A DNA stretch of 64,000 nucleotides from assembly GCF_036322805.1 (NCBI RefSeq), contig NZ_AP027272.1, positions 3,906,001 through 3,970,000 on the forward strand, written 5' to 3'. The stretch comes from Planctobacterium marinum. GTDB taxonomy: Bacteria; Pseudomonadota; Gammaproteobacteria; Enterobacterales; Alteromonadaceae. Below are positions 8,654 to 16,734 of this stretch, piece by piece (the first letter of the stretch is position 1; the number at the start of each line of letters is the position of its first letter). A model generated the notes under the pieces. The model saw nothing but the letters and a program-made list of their open reading frames with translations. It was not told where the DNA came from and searched no databases. Both the position numbers and the translations under genes were made by a program.

Positions 8654-9241
8654 TTAGCACAGGCTAACTTTTTTTGTTAACCAATCATTCACCTCGCAAT
8701 CAAGTACAAGATTAATACGGCTGATGCTCCCTTTATTCTCTACAGAGTGAGGCTGGTCGGCATTGATATACCATAAATCTCCAGCTTCCATAGGCAGTTC
8801 AACGCCATTGCTGATAAAGCTAACCTCGTTATGAGTTTGTAATGGCACGTGTAGTCTTGCACAACCGTTTTCAAGATTAAGTCCTCTGTCACGATGCTCA
8901 TTAATAAAACCCTGTGGCTGGAGCAGCATAAGCCGTATCGAATAAAAGCAAACAGGAATGGATTTGATAATAGCTTGAATTGATAGCAGCGACCCCAAGA
9001 CAGGTAAGTCTACCCAATGCCTTCCTGTCTCTATTTGAAAAGACTGTATTATTGGGTGTGCTTCTTTATTTTCCCTGAGAGTTCGCAGTGGAAACACCCG
9101 CCAACTGCCTTCATAAGTATTTGTATTGACATGATCTACCCACTGAGCCGAATCAATTGAACTCAATTCAGCCTGAATTTGATTTTCAAAAAAAGGAAGC
9201 ACATGTTTTAGTCTCAGAGATGACAGATGTTGCATAGTCAA
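8654..9241 (-). CDS. aspartyl/asparaginyl beta-hydroxylase-like 2OG-Fe(II) oxygenase (2OG-A)
   Basis: The 195-residue protein carries the HxD...H iron triad of the aspartyl/asparaginyl hydroxylase family: EHRD (H116, D118), then ARLHVPLQTHNEVSF, the cupin strand LPMEAGDLWYIN and PHSVEN (H165). The Arg that holds 2-oxoglutarate is probably R175 in SRINLVLD. These enzymes hydroxylate protein side chains, or free amino acids, using O2 and 2-oxoglutarate. The length fits a single catalytic domain without signal peptide. An alternative start is the ATG two codons in. It heads the minus-strand run that continues into PRMT-A and the formyltransferase, and is divergent from PRMT-B across 112 bp. Confidence 0.8.
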   Translation of the reverse strand: MTMQHLSSLRLKHVLPFFENQIQAELSSIDSAQWVDHVNTNTYEGSWRVFPLRTLRENKEAHPIIQSFQIETGRHWVDLPVLGSLLSIQAIIKSIPVCFYSIRLMLLQPQGFINEHRDRGLNLENGCARLHVPLQTHNEVSFISNGVELPMEAGDLWYINADQPHSVENKGSISRINLVLDCEVNDWLTKKVSLC

Positions 9242-9353
9242 TCCAGATTTCAGAATTCAAAAATTATTAACTCGGAACTTTTAATTAAAACAAATTGGCC
9301 TGGAAATCCAGTGTAAATACTTAAAATTATGTTTATAGTAAATTTATCGTGGA
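9242..9353. promoter_or_regulatory. divergent intergenic promoter region of the modification island
   Basis: This 112-bp AT-rich gap lies between the divergently transcribed 2OG-A (minus) and PRMT-B (plus). It must hold promoters for both arms. I can see AT-rich blocks but no confident -35/-10 pair or operator. Confidence 0.4.
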
Positions 9354-10628
9354 ATGATGGGGACATCGAAGAACAAAACAATGGAAAGCAAAAAATCAAC
9401 TCAATCGGACACTATTGAAACTCATATTTCACAGCTTTTAAACCTACCTGATAGTGATCCGGACGGCAAAAAGCATATCGATGCAATGGCATCAATTTTG
9501 ACAGAGATAACGGGAATATCCAGCGACTTTGATATGAATGCCTGGCAAGATGCTAATCTGGACACAGGTATCGCCATCTCACCTGTGCAAGCAGCCAAAT
9601 GCACGGATCAGGTGATTCGAACAAAAAGGTTTATTCAGGGTGTAAAATCCTGCCTGGATAAAAAGCTAGCCATCAAGTCAGATGTAAATGTTCTCTACGC
9701 TGGTACTGGCCCCTACGGCATGTTGCTATTGCCGTTATTAACCCTCTATCAAAAACGTCCGATAAACGTAACACTTATTGACGTCCACAGCGAAAACACA
9801 CAGGCAATTAAAAAACTAATTGAAGCATTGGATCTGGAAGAGTTTACCGAAGGAATTCATCATGTTGATGCCACAACCTGGCAGCCGGACGGAAGCATCC
9901 AATTTGATATTATAATTTCAGAAACTATGAATACGCTATTGGAGCGGGAACCACAAGTGAGTATTTTTAGCCATCTCGTACAATTTTTGTACGACGACGG
10001 CGATTTAATACCCGAACAGGTGCTTTTAGGTGCTCGTTTAAAAGCTTATGAAATTTATAATGAACCATTCATTGACCTCGGTAATTTTTTTACATTAAAC
10101 AAGCTGTCCTGCCAAAAATTGTCTGATGGCGACAAGACGCCTCTTAGCGGGAGTATCGAACTACCGGAACGGTTCTCTGCAATGGCCTATCAAATGGTTC
10201 AAATGACAACGGACATTCAGGTCTATGAGAATATTTGGCTTCACGAAAATGACTGCAGTCTCAACAATGTTAAGAGCTATAAACGACTCAAGCTAAAACC
10301 CGGTGGACAAATCAAATTTACATATCACATTGATAAGGTGCCATTATTCGAGTTCGAGTTTCCGACAGGAAGTGTAACGTTCGATGATACCAAAGTGCCA
10401 GATTCAGCAAATACCACTATTAAACAATTAAATAGGTTTTGGCAGGCAACCCGACAACTCAATGAGGGCAATAAAGATAACACTTTCGCAGCAACAAACT
10501 ACCAGACTTTCAGAGCATTTCACGATAAGTTCGATGTGGACTATGGCGCATCATTAGGGTTCATTTTACAATATCAACCGGACTTCTCTGAATTCGTTTC
10601 CTGGTTTGATGGTCAGTGCGCTCAATGA
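9354..10628 (+). CDS. PRMT-like class I SAM methyltransferase (PRMT-B)
   Basis: The 424-residue protein is a paralogue of PRMT-A and PRMT-C. SAM motif I is VNVLYAGTGPYGMLLLPLL (112-129), the acidic residue is D143 in LIDVH, and a well-preserved double-E loop SETMNTLLEREPQ spans residues 189-201 (compare SExMGxxLxxE in arginine methyltransferases). The block GIAISPVQAAKCTDQVIRTK just before the core is shared in pattern with both paralogues. The C-terminal 190 residues are predicted beta-rich, as in the PRMT barrel. The first ATG has a GGA immediately before it; the ATG at 9381 is an alternative start. It is coupled to the next gene by a 4-nt ATGA overlap. Protein-arginine methylation is plausible but unproven. 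Confidence 0.78.
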   Translation: MMGTSKNKTMESKKSTQSDTIETHISQLLNLPDSDPDGKKHIDAMASILTEITGISSDFDMNAWQDANLDTGIAISPVQAAKCTDQVIRTKRFIQGVKSCLDKKLAIKSDVNVLYAGTGPYGMLLLPLLTLYQKRPINVTLIDVHSENTQAIKKLIEALDLEEFTEGIHHVDATTWQPDGSIQFDIIISETMNTLLEREPQVSIFSHLVQFLYDDGDLIPEQVLLGARLKAYEIYNEPFIDLGNFFTLNKLSCQKLSDGDKTPLSGSIELPERFSAMAYQMVQMTTDIQVYENIWLHENDCSLNNVKSYKRLKLKPGGQIKFTYHIDKVPLFEFEFPTGSVTFDDTKVPDSANTTIKQLNRFWQATRQLNEGNKDNTFAATNYQTFRAFHDKFDVDYGASLGFILQYQPDFSEFVSWFDGQCAQ

Positions 10629-11266
10629 AATACCAGAGTCACATTAACGAGCTACTGGAGCACCAAGCAATTCATCTGAAAGGGGTAGTTCCCGCTGATG
10701 TATGTCAAACGGCAATATCAAAATGCTCAAAGATGTTGCCCCCTGGCGCCTCTGAACTTGCCACTAAGATCATCAGTGAATTGGAAGTTTTTGTTTTTAA
10801 CCGCGATATCCGTGATTTTTTTAGCGCCTTTTATCAAGAGGACTTCTTAGTCAAATGGCCATTATTGGATGTTGTTTCTGATAACGCTCTCGAAACTTAT
10901 TTGAGTACAACATGGCATTGTGATGGCCCTATGAAAGGGCTATTGAAATGCTTCCTGTACCTAAACCCGGTTTCTGAGCATGGCTGTAACACCTTGATTA
11001 TTGACGAAGTAAGAACCAGAAAGTTGCAATCTGTCAATGCTTTGCCTCTTGAGCTTGAAAGGCGACACACTGATATTTCTGCTTTTTTGCAAACACTCGG
11101 TTTACCTGAGACGCCAATAGAATTCGATTTATGCGCCGGAGACTTACTTATTTTCGCCCCACATAAGCTTGCCCATCGTTGCCTACCGCCTCGTGCCGGA
11201 AAAATGCGCTATACCGTCTGCTTTAGCGTATTTCCTGAGTCTGCATTTAAATGCCAGATTAGTTAG
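10625..11266 (+). CDS. phytanoyl-CoA dioxygenase-like 2OG-Fe(II) oxygenase (2OG-B)
   Basis: From the ATG at 10625 (the preceding stop overlaps as ATGA; a GTG at 10616 is possible) the protein has 213 residues. It shows a facial-triad pattern: WHCDGP (H98, D100) and, about 80 residues on, DLLIFAPHKLAHRCLP (H180 or H184), with a downstream Arg in KMRYTVCFSVF for 2-oxoglutarate. This spacing is that of PhyH/phytanoyl-type or related small-molecule and peptide hydroxylases, unlike the Asp-hydroxylase type at 8654-9241. Translational coupling to PRMT-B suggests they act on the same product. No signal peptide is seen. Confidence 0.72.
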   Translation: MKYQSHINELLEHQAIHLKGVVPADVCQTAISKCSKMLPPGASELATKIISELEVFVFNRDIRDFFSAFYQEDFLVKWPLLDVVSDNALETYLSTTWHCDGPMKGLLKCFLYLNPVSEHGCNTLIIDEVRTRKLQSVNALPLELERRHTDISAFLQTLGLPETPIEFDLCAGDLLIFAPHKLAHRCLPPRAGKMRYTVCFSVFPESAFKCQIS

Positions 11267-11282
11267 CCCCCGGATGTCGAAC

Positions 11283-11789
11283 TCAATTAAGAGCAGCTGG
11301 TCTTAACCAATGAGACATATTAGGAAAACCGTCAGGCCCTGTGCCGGGACTGCACATACCATAATAACTGAGTAATGGCTGACCTAGGGTGCCACCTGTT
11401 TCAAAACAGGTCAGAATTGACTCAGAAGCTCCCTTGTAACCTTCCTCGTGAAACACCACATTCGGCGGAATTGAGATAGCTTTCAATGCAGCATATGACC
11501 AGGCAATTGCAGCCATTTCTTCAGCATCACCCTGACCGCACTCTCGAACATTGTCAGTAAGCCCAGCACGTGATATCTCAGGTTCTATTGCAAGGTGTCC
11601 GGCTTCATGCAATACATCGCCTGGATATTTTAATTTTTTGGTGTCAATCACCAATGTTCCCCGGTAGATTTGCACCCCCGACAGAAAAGAGTCACCATGA
11701 ATTTCCCCAAACCGCCAGGAAATACCTATCTCAGACAAAAATGCAGTGATCTTTTCCAGATATTCCAGACTTACTGGTTTTCCTGACAT
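11283..11789 (-). CDS. hypothetical HEAGH-motif protein (possible zinc hydrolase)
   Basis: The 168-residue protein has a metalloprotease-type HExxH helix, GDVLHEAGHLAIEP, at residues 57-70. A second helix DAEEMAAIAWSYAALK (about 88-103) could give a third Glu ligand, as in IrrE-like gluzincins. Residues 40-50 form a strand, IYRGTLVIDT. No signal peptide is seen. It lies 49 bp downstream of PRMT-C on the same strand and converges on 2OG-B with 16 bp between stops. It could process a peptide or protein modified by its neighbours, but no family was recognised and catalysis is inferred only from the motif. Confidence 0.65.
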   Translation of the reverse strand: MSGKPVSLEYLEKITAFLSEIGISWRFGEIHGDSFLSGVQIYRGTLVIDTKKLKYPGDVLHEAGHLAIEPEISRAGLTDNVRECGQGDAEEMAAIAWSYAALKAISIPPNVVFHEEGYKGASESILTCFETGGTLGQPLLSYYGMCSPGTGPDGFPNMSHWLRPAALN

Positions 11790-11838
11790 GATTATTCTCC
11801 GTTTTTAATGGCTATAAAAGTGGCTATCGGTTAATTAT

Positions 11839-12897
11839 TCAATCAGATTTCGCATCAATAGGCACGAATTTGTAACCTGGCATTTTCAGCATTCTGAATT
11901 TGATTTCCAAAGGAACGCCGGAAACACAGCCAGGGTCTGCCATGACAATAGGGCTGGTCAGTCCATTTTGATATTCATCTAGCCGGATATCATCAATAAA
12001 CTGAATATTGGTGGTACAAATAACTGCCCCGGTATCGGGCCATTTTTTCTTGAATTCGACGCGTTGCAATAATAAGTATTCTCCTTCTCTCTTATATCGT
12101 TGCCGAACATTTTTATCTAGTCTTATCAAAGGAGTAAGCGTTTTGCGGAATGGACTCAACTGCTTCAGAGACAATCCTCTACCGGGCTTGCGATGACTGT
12201 CGACAAAACTGAATTCTTTGGTCACATCTGACCAACATAGATCGACATTGATAGCCTCTGGAATCAGGATAGCGTGTGGCGCTAAAAATTGTGATAGGTG
12301 GTAAGTGATGGCAACCTGCCCCTCAGTCTGTAAACTGCTTAACATCACTTCGGATATCATCAAATCAAACAAAGCTGTGCTGTCAAACTCCAGAATATCG
12401 CAGTGGTGGATATGGCATTTCACGTTTGGCCTTTGAATCAAATTGAGAAAGTTTGCCAAACTTGCTAGCGACTGATTATTAATCTCAATGAGGTGTATTT
12501 CGATCCTCCCGGTCACTTTGCCTAATAACAATGGCAATATTAATGTCGCAAATGGACCACTTCCCGGGTACAACATTCGCAACGGCTCATGCCTGTCAGT
12601 TTGCAATTTTTCAATAGCAACAAGCAGGCTATGCCAATAGCATAAGGTCCGCGCAGTTCCAGTCAGACAGGAAGCAGCACCTCGTGAGGATATCAGCATT
12701 CCGGTTTCACCGAATTCATGATCCGTCGCTGATCCATGTAGCTTTAATATCGCATCCAACGCTGTAAACAACTCGTTCATCGCGGTTTCTTGTTTATGAA
12801 AATCTGTTTGGGACAATAAAAACTCCATTAAAAAACAAAGCTTTTCAGTTACATAATTACTGCTGTTTCCTTTTACCATATTGCTGACCTTGCACAC
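11839..12897 (-). CDS. PRMT-like class I SAM methyltransferase (PRMT-C)
   Basis: The protein has up to 352 residues from a GTG at 12897 (an ATG at 12879 is possible). SAM motif I is MLYPGSGPFATLILPLL (108-124), the acidic residue is E138 in LIEIN, and the double-E loop SEVMLSSLQTEGQ lies at 182-194, then QFLAPHAILIPEAINV. It aligns by pattern with PRMT-A and PRMT-B over the whole core, including the pre-core block GMLISSRGAASC. It is shorter at both ends than its paralogues. The HEAGH gene follows it. Three diverged copies in one 6-kb stretch suggest duplication with specialisation for different residues or substrates. Confidence 0.75.
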   Translation of the reverse strand: MCKVSNMVKGNSSNYVTEKLCFLMEFLLSQTDFHKQETAMNELFTALDAILKLHGSATDHEFGETGMLISSRGAASCLTGTARTLCYWHSLLVAIEKLQTDRHEPLRMLYPGSGPFATLILPLLLGKVTGRIEIHLIEINNQSLASLANFLNLIQRPNVKCHIHHCDILEFDSTALFDLMISEVMLSSLQTEGQVAITYHLSQFLAPHAILIPEAINVDLCWSDVTKEFSFVDSHRKPGRGLSLKQLSPFRKTLTPLIRLDKNVRQRYKREGEYLLLQRVEFKKKWPDTGAVICTTNIQFIDDIRLDEYQNGLTSPIVMADPGCVSGVPLEIKFRMLKMPGYKFVPIDAKSD

Positions 12898-13469
12898 ATT
12901 TAGAGACTTGGTAATCAGTATAGATGGCTAGTGCATCTGAACAAATATACTGGCTTTACTTGTAGCAGTATCGAGTAGAAGTGCCTTTCTGAATAGCTTC
13001 GTCAACGTTGTAAGCTCGGTATAGGGACGAATCTGACTAATAAATGCAGAGTGCCCATTAATGATTAGTAATCAGACTTTTAAAGTATTCAAATCTGGAT
13101 TTTTATGTTTTCTCCGGAACAGCTTTCTAAAAGTATTGCAGGGACAACGGCGTAAGTTGCCTCTTCAGATTGAATTGGAATGTGAGAAATATCAATAACA
13201 AGCCATTGTCCAATTATACGCTGCTTTCTTTGAAGCCCCAACTGGCCCTAAAATACCCAAATAGGACTAGATATATAAAAAAAAGAGCAGAACTTTGCTT
13301 TGCAACTCTCGCCATGCCGTTACCAATTGATGTGGTTTTTAAACAGCAGCCCTCTCAGCATGTAAAAACTTACCAGTGGTAAAAAATCAGATTGACCTGT
13401 ACCTATAAATAGAAAACGCTTAGCGGATAAAAGGCAGCGCCTAAACAAACGGTTTTGACTTGTTAACAC
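12898..13469. other. 572-bp AT-rich noncoding gap in the island
   Basis: The gap lies between the starts of PRMT-C (transcribed leftward) and the stop of ST-B. A 70-codon plus-strand ORF at 13170-13382 begins with TTG, has no clear Shine-Dalgarno and no recognisable domain, so I do not call it. I see no tRNA, terminator or insertion-sequence ends. Confidence 0.5.
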
Positions 13470-14135
13470 TTATCTTACCGTGTGCTTATCTGGCATCGTA
13501 CTGGCCTCGGGCGGCTGAAAGCCGTATCGCTCTATTTCAAGTGAAAATACCTGGCCAATGATTGTAATAGACTCTTTTGTCCACGCCATAGCCTCAAGGT
13601 CTGTTCTACTGGCATTGACGTGTTTATGAACTGGGTAAACCGGAAATCCCCAGTCCTGAGATAGGGCATTCACAGCTTGTTCAAGTTCACTTGCGCGAAC
13701 AGCGGGATCAAAGCTGTGCAAGCAGATCACCCTATCCACCCCCTTTGTGTACTCGATTTGACTTAAAAAGTGATTACTTCCGTTGGGTTTGGGGTAATGG
13801 ATCTGCAAATGAGGCTCTTCAGGCCGCGGCATTCCCGCCGCCACCCAGCTTTCAAAATTGTAATTTTGCATACTGGGTTCCTGAAACAAAACCCCATGAT
13901 AGGTAAAAAATGATAACTCTCTGTCCCAAGTATTTCTCACCACCACAAACGACCTGTACTCCCGCCATTTTTCTGGATAACGCTGTCTAATTTGCGCAGG
14001 CAGATTATGGTTCATTGTGGCAGTTCTGGGATCCATGGCGTCTTGAAAAGCATTACCCGTTAACATCTGCTTCAACGCCGCGCTAGCACATTTAGGGTTC
14101 TCTACAAGAATCAACCTTATATTGTCGTCAATCAT
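13470..14135 (-). CDS. sulfotransferase-family protein (ST-B)
   Basis: The 221-residue protein begins LILVENPKCASAALKQML, which matches the 5'-PAPS loop of the family-2 (carbohydrate-type) sulfotransferases (NPKCGST-like, here with Ala in place of Gly). A second block SFVVVRNTWDRELSFFTYH near residue 85 fits the 3'-phosphate-binding segment. It is a short, single-domain version. It differs clearly from ST-A, so the two are not recent duplicates. It lies at the right edge of the accessory island, minus strand, 572 bp after PRMT-C. The substrate is unknown. Confidence 0.7.
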   Translation of the reverse strand: MIDDNIRLILVENPKCASAALKQMLTGNAFQDAMDPRTATMNHNLPAQIRQRYPEKWREYRSFVVVRNTWDRELSFFTYHGVLFQEPSMQNYNFESWVAAGMPRPEEPHLQIHYPKPNGSNHFLSQIEYTKGVDRVICLHSFDPAVRASELEQAVNALSQDWGFPVYPVHKHVNASRTDLEAMAWTKESITIIGQVFSLEIERYGFQPPEASTMPDKHTVR

Positions 14136-14288
14136 TAATCAGATAATTGTCTCAAATGGCAAAAACAAGCATAAAGATATTAAGCTAGCACATTTAACTT
14201 TCAGGAAACTTAACTGGAAAAACAAGAGGCGAAAATCACCTGTAAAGTATTAAGCCAGACAAAACTGGCAGAAGCATATAGAACGAAA

Positions 14289-15323
14289 CTAAAACAGATC
14301 GATGTCCGAATCTTCGACTGCCTTAGTTTGTTCCCTCAAGCGCCCTTCTTCCACCAGCTGCTCATAACAAAATACGGCATTGCGGCCATGTTCTTTGGCG
14401 TAATAAAGAGCTTTATCGGCACGCTCCATAAGTACCTGTTCATATTCTTCCTGGGAAGCTTCCGCAAACCCCACACTGACAGTTATCTTACCTACGAGCG
14501 GAAAACGATCTTCTTCAACATCCTTGCGAAAGTCGTTCAGCTTTTTGAAGGCATCAGAGCGCGTTGCAGGCTCCATGATGATTACAAACTCTTCACCACC
14601 GAAACGAAAAACGTAATCAGAAGAGCGGAAGTAGCCGGCCATTTTTTGTGACAAGGTTAACAGCACCTCATCCCCACAAACATGACCAAACACATCGTTA
14701 ACTTTTTTAAAGTGGTCAATATCAATGATCACTAACCAAGGCTTGTCCTCAGGATGGGAAGCTCGTTGAGGAATCTCTTGCTGTAGCTTTTTCTGTCTGT
14801 GGGCTTGCTTGGCCAACATCTGGCGCAAGTGACGCTCATAGGAATGCCGGTTGAGCAACCCGGTGAGTTTATCTTTTTCACTTTCCACCAGCACCCGCAG
14901 ATAATTGCCATAAATCCGCGCAAATGCACTGATCAATGACTTATTCTCAGAGGTAATATCCTCGGCTACAAGGTGCAAGGCTAACTTGCATTCCGCACCG
15001 GTTACCGGCACCCATAGCTCAGTTTTACCATTGCGATTCTCAGTCACAGAACGCTTCAAACTATCTATAGAGGTAACCAGCTGCATGGCTGGAGTATCGA
15101 GCCGCTGATTGGCATGCCAGACAAAATGAGGCTCTTCAGATTGAACTTTAAGTTCAAGAATGACGTTGATGGCGGGATTAGGCCAGCTGCGTTCTAACTC
15201 ATACAAACAGGCTTTTTCGAAATAGACATATTCAGCGATGGTAGACAACAAACTGATGCCCACCGAATCGATATCTTTGTTATCGGTTAGGGTAATAACC
15301 GATTCGAGAATTTGTTTGTTCAT
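14289..15323 (-). CDS. diguanylate cyclase (GGDEF) with N-terminal GAF-like region
   Basis: The 344-residue protein would make c-di-GMP from two GTP. Its GGDEF domain (about 150-320) has DKLTGLLNRHSYERHL at the start, DIDHFKKVNDVFGHVCGDEV for metal binding, and the active-site loop FGGEEF (241-246). An RxxD inhibitory site is intact as RSSD at 233-236, so product inhibition is expected. Residues 1-140 have no membrane span and look like a degenerate GAF-type sensor. The next gene downstream is an HD-GYP phosphodiesterase on the same strand, so synthesis and breakdown are paired. Confidence 0.92.
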   Translation of the reverse strand: MNKQILESVITLTDNKDIDSVGISLLSTIAEYVYFEKACLYELERSWPNPAINVILELKVQSEEPHFVWHANQRLDTPAMQLVTSIDSLKRSVTENRNGKTELWVPVTGAECKLALHLVAEDITSENKSLISAFARIYGNYLRVLVESEKDKLTGLLNRHSYERHLRQMLAKQAHRQKKLQQEIPQRASHPEDKPWLVIIDIDHFKKVNDVFGHVCGDEVLLTLSQKMAGYFRSSDYVFRFGGEEFVIIMEPATRSDAFKKLNDFRKDVEEDRFPLVGKITVSVGFAEASQEEYEQVLMERADKALYYAKEHGRNAVFCYEQLVEEGRLREQTKAVEDSDIDLF

Positions 15324-15426
15324 TTCCTTGCCCCGTCATAGCCGCCCTTTATGATCGAGTCAACGGCCACAAAACTCAATTAAACTTTAGTCTTAACAAG
15401 GGCAATTCGCCAGTAAAAACAAACAA

Positions 15427-16656
15427 CTATTTAGCAACTACTATTTGCTCAGCAAAGAACTTTTTGTAGTTGATTTTGATATCTTCAGCCCGAACCGCGC
15501 TAGCTATTTTTTCACGACAATGCTTATCTGCTAAGTTAACTTCTTTAGGCGCGACAAAGTGGTTGGAACGAAAAGAATAGAAGGTTTTTACTTTGGGCGA
15601 AAGCGGGTTGTCTTCATTGTGCTCGGTCACTAATGAAAGTTTTTCCGAATCCAGCTTTACCAAACTGCCCACCGGGTGTACCCCTATGTATTTAATAAAC
15701 TTGTTAACCAAAGCTCTGTCTAACTCAGATTCCGTGCACTTCAAAATTATTTTTAACGCTTGATTAGGTGGCATACCTCTTTTATAACAACGGTCTGCCG
15801 TCATCGCATCATAGGCATCGACGATAGCAATCATACGACCGTAAATATTGATGTCATCTTCATCAAGTCCCATGGGGTAACCGGTGCCATCTAGTCGCTC
15901 ATGATGTTGCGCCACCACATTAAACAAACGCTCAGTCACACCGTCCATTTTTTTGAGCACTTCCAAACCTTTAATAACATGGCCTTTCATGATGACCATT
16001 TCATCATCGGTGAGCTTTCCCGGCTTGAGTAAAATATTATCTGGAATTTCAATCTTGCCTATGTCGTGCAAGGTACCCGCTAGCGCAAGTTCTGAGACAA
16101 CATCTTCATCCAGTTCCAGGTACTGAGCAAACGCGCCCATTAAGATCCCAACATTGAGAGAGTGTTCCAGCAAATAGGCGTCTTTTTCTCGCAAATGCGT
16201 CATACATAAAAGCGCGTTGGGATTTCTGTCAAGTGAGGCGACAAACCGGTCACTAACTTCTTTTATCGGTGCGAAGTTAACAGGTAACCCGGCTTTAATT
16301 GAGTGCAGTAACTTCTTTTGGATGTGCTTTGCTTCTTCATACAAAGCGCTGGCTTGCGTTAATTCGTCTTCCAGGGATACCGACACTTTTCGCGTCGCTT
16401 TGACCTGTTCTTCCGGCGCTGAGACTTGCCCTTCTTGTTGCAGCTCGTCGGATAAGTCACTTTTTTCAAGGTCGATCACCAGTGATACGATCCCCTTAGA
16501 CTTGAGAAAAGCGATGGCATTTTCATTAGCAACCCGGCCTTGGGTCTTAACCTTCATATCCCCTTTTTGTTGATGTACGGCATCGACATACATGCCCACT
16601 TTAAGCTCAGCAACGGGCACAACCTTCATTTGACTCATAGAACTCAGGACACTCAA
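15427..16656 (-). CDS. HD-GYP c-di-GMP phosphodiesterase with DUF3391 domain
   Basis: The 409-residue protein has an N-terminal DUF3391 region (VVPVAELKVGMYVDAV, residues 12-27) and an HD-GYP domain. The domain shows EHSLNVG (164-170), the catalytic GTLHDIGKIEIPD (194-206) and the GYP signature HHERLDGTGYP (251-261), then DAYDAMTADRCYKRGMPP. These are the residues needed for bimetal hydrolysis of c-di-GMP to pGpG or GMP. It is cytoplasmic, with no membrane segments. It sits between the GGDEF gene and the HisKA-REC gene. Confidence 0.93.
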   Translation of the reverse strand: MSVLSSMSQMKVVPVAELKVGMYVDAVHQQKGDMKVKTQGRVANENAIAFLKSKGIVSLVIDLEKSDLSDELQQEGQVSAPEEQVKATRKVSVSLEDELTQASALYEEAKHIQKKLLHSIKAGLPVNFAPIKEVSDRFVASLDRNPNALLCMTHLREKDAYLLEHSLNVGILMGAFAQYLELDEDVVSELALAGTLHDIGKIEIPDNILLKPGKLTDDEMVIMKGHVIKGLEVLKKMDGVTERLFNVVAQHHERLDGTGYPMGLDEDDINIYGRMIAIVDAYDAMTADRCYKRGMPPNQALKIILKCTESELDRALVNKFIKYIGVHPVGSLVKLDSEKLSLVTEHNEDNPLSPKVKTFYSFRSNHFVAPKEVNLADKHCREKIASAVRAEDIKINYKKFFAEQIVVAK

Positions 16657-16734
16657 GACAACAATTGATTGTCATAATAGTGTAGCTTTTCGGCGGATCC
16701 AATCTTTGATTGTAATTTACCCACATTGGGCAAA

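Noticed and set aside
13170-13382. 70-codon ORF considered as a RiPP precursor for the island
   Set aside because: It starts with TTG, lacks a ribosome site and shows no leader/core organisation; on sequence alone it looks random.
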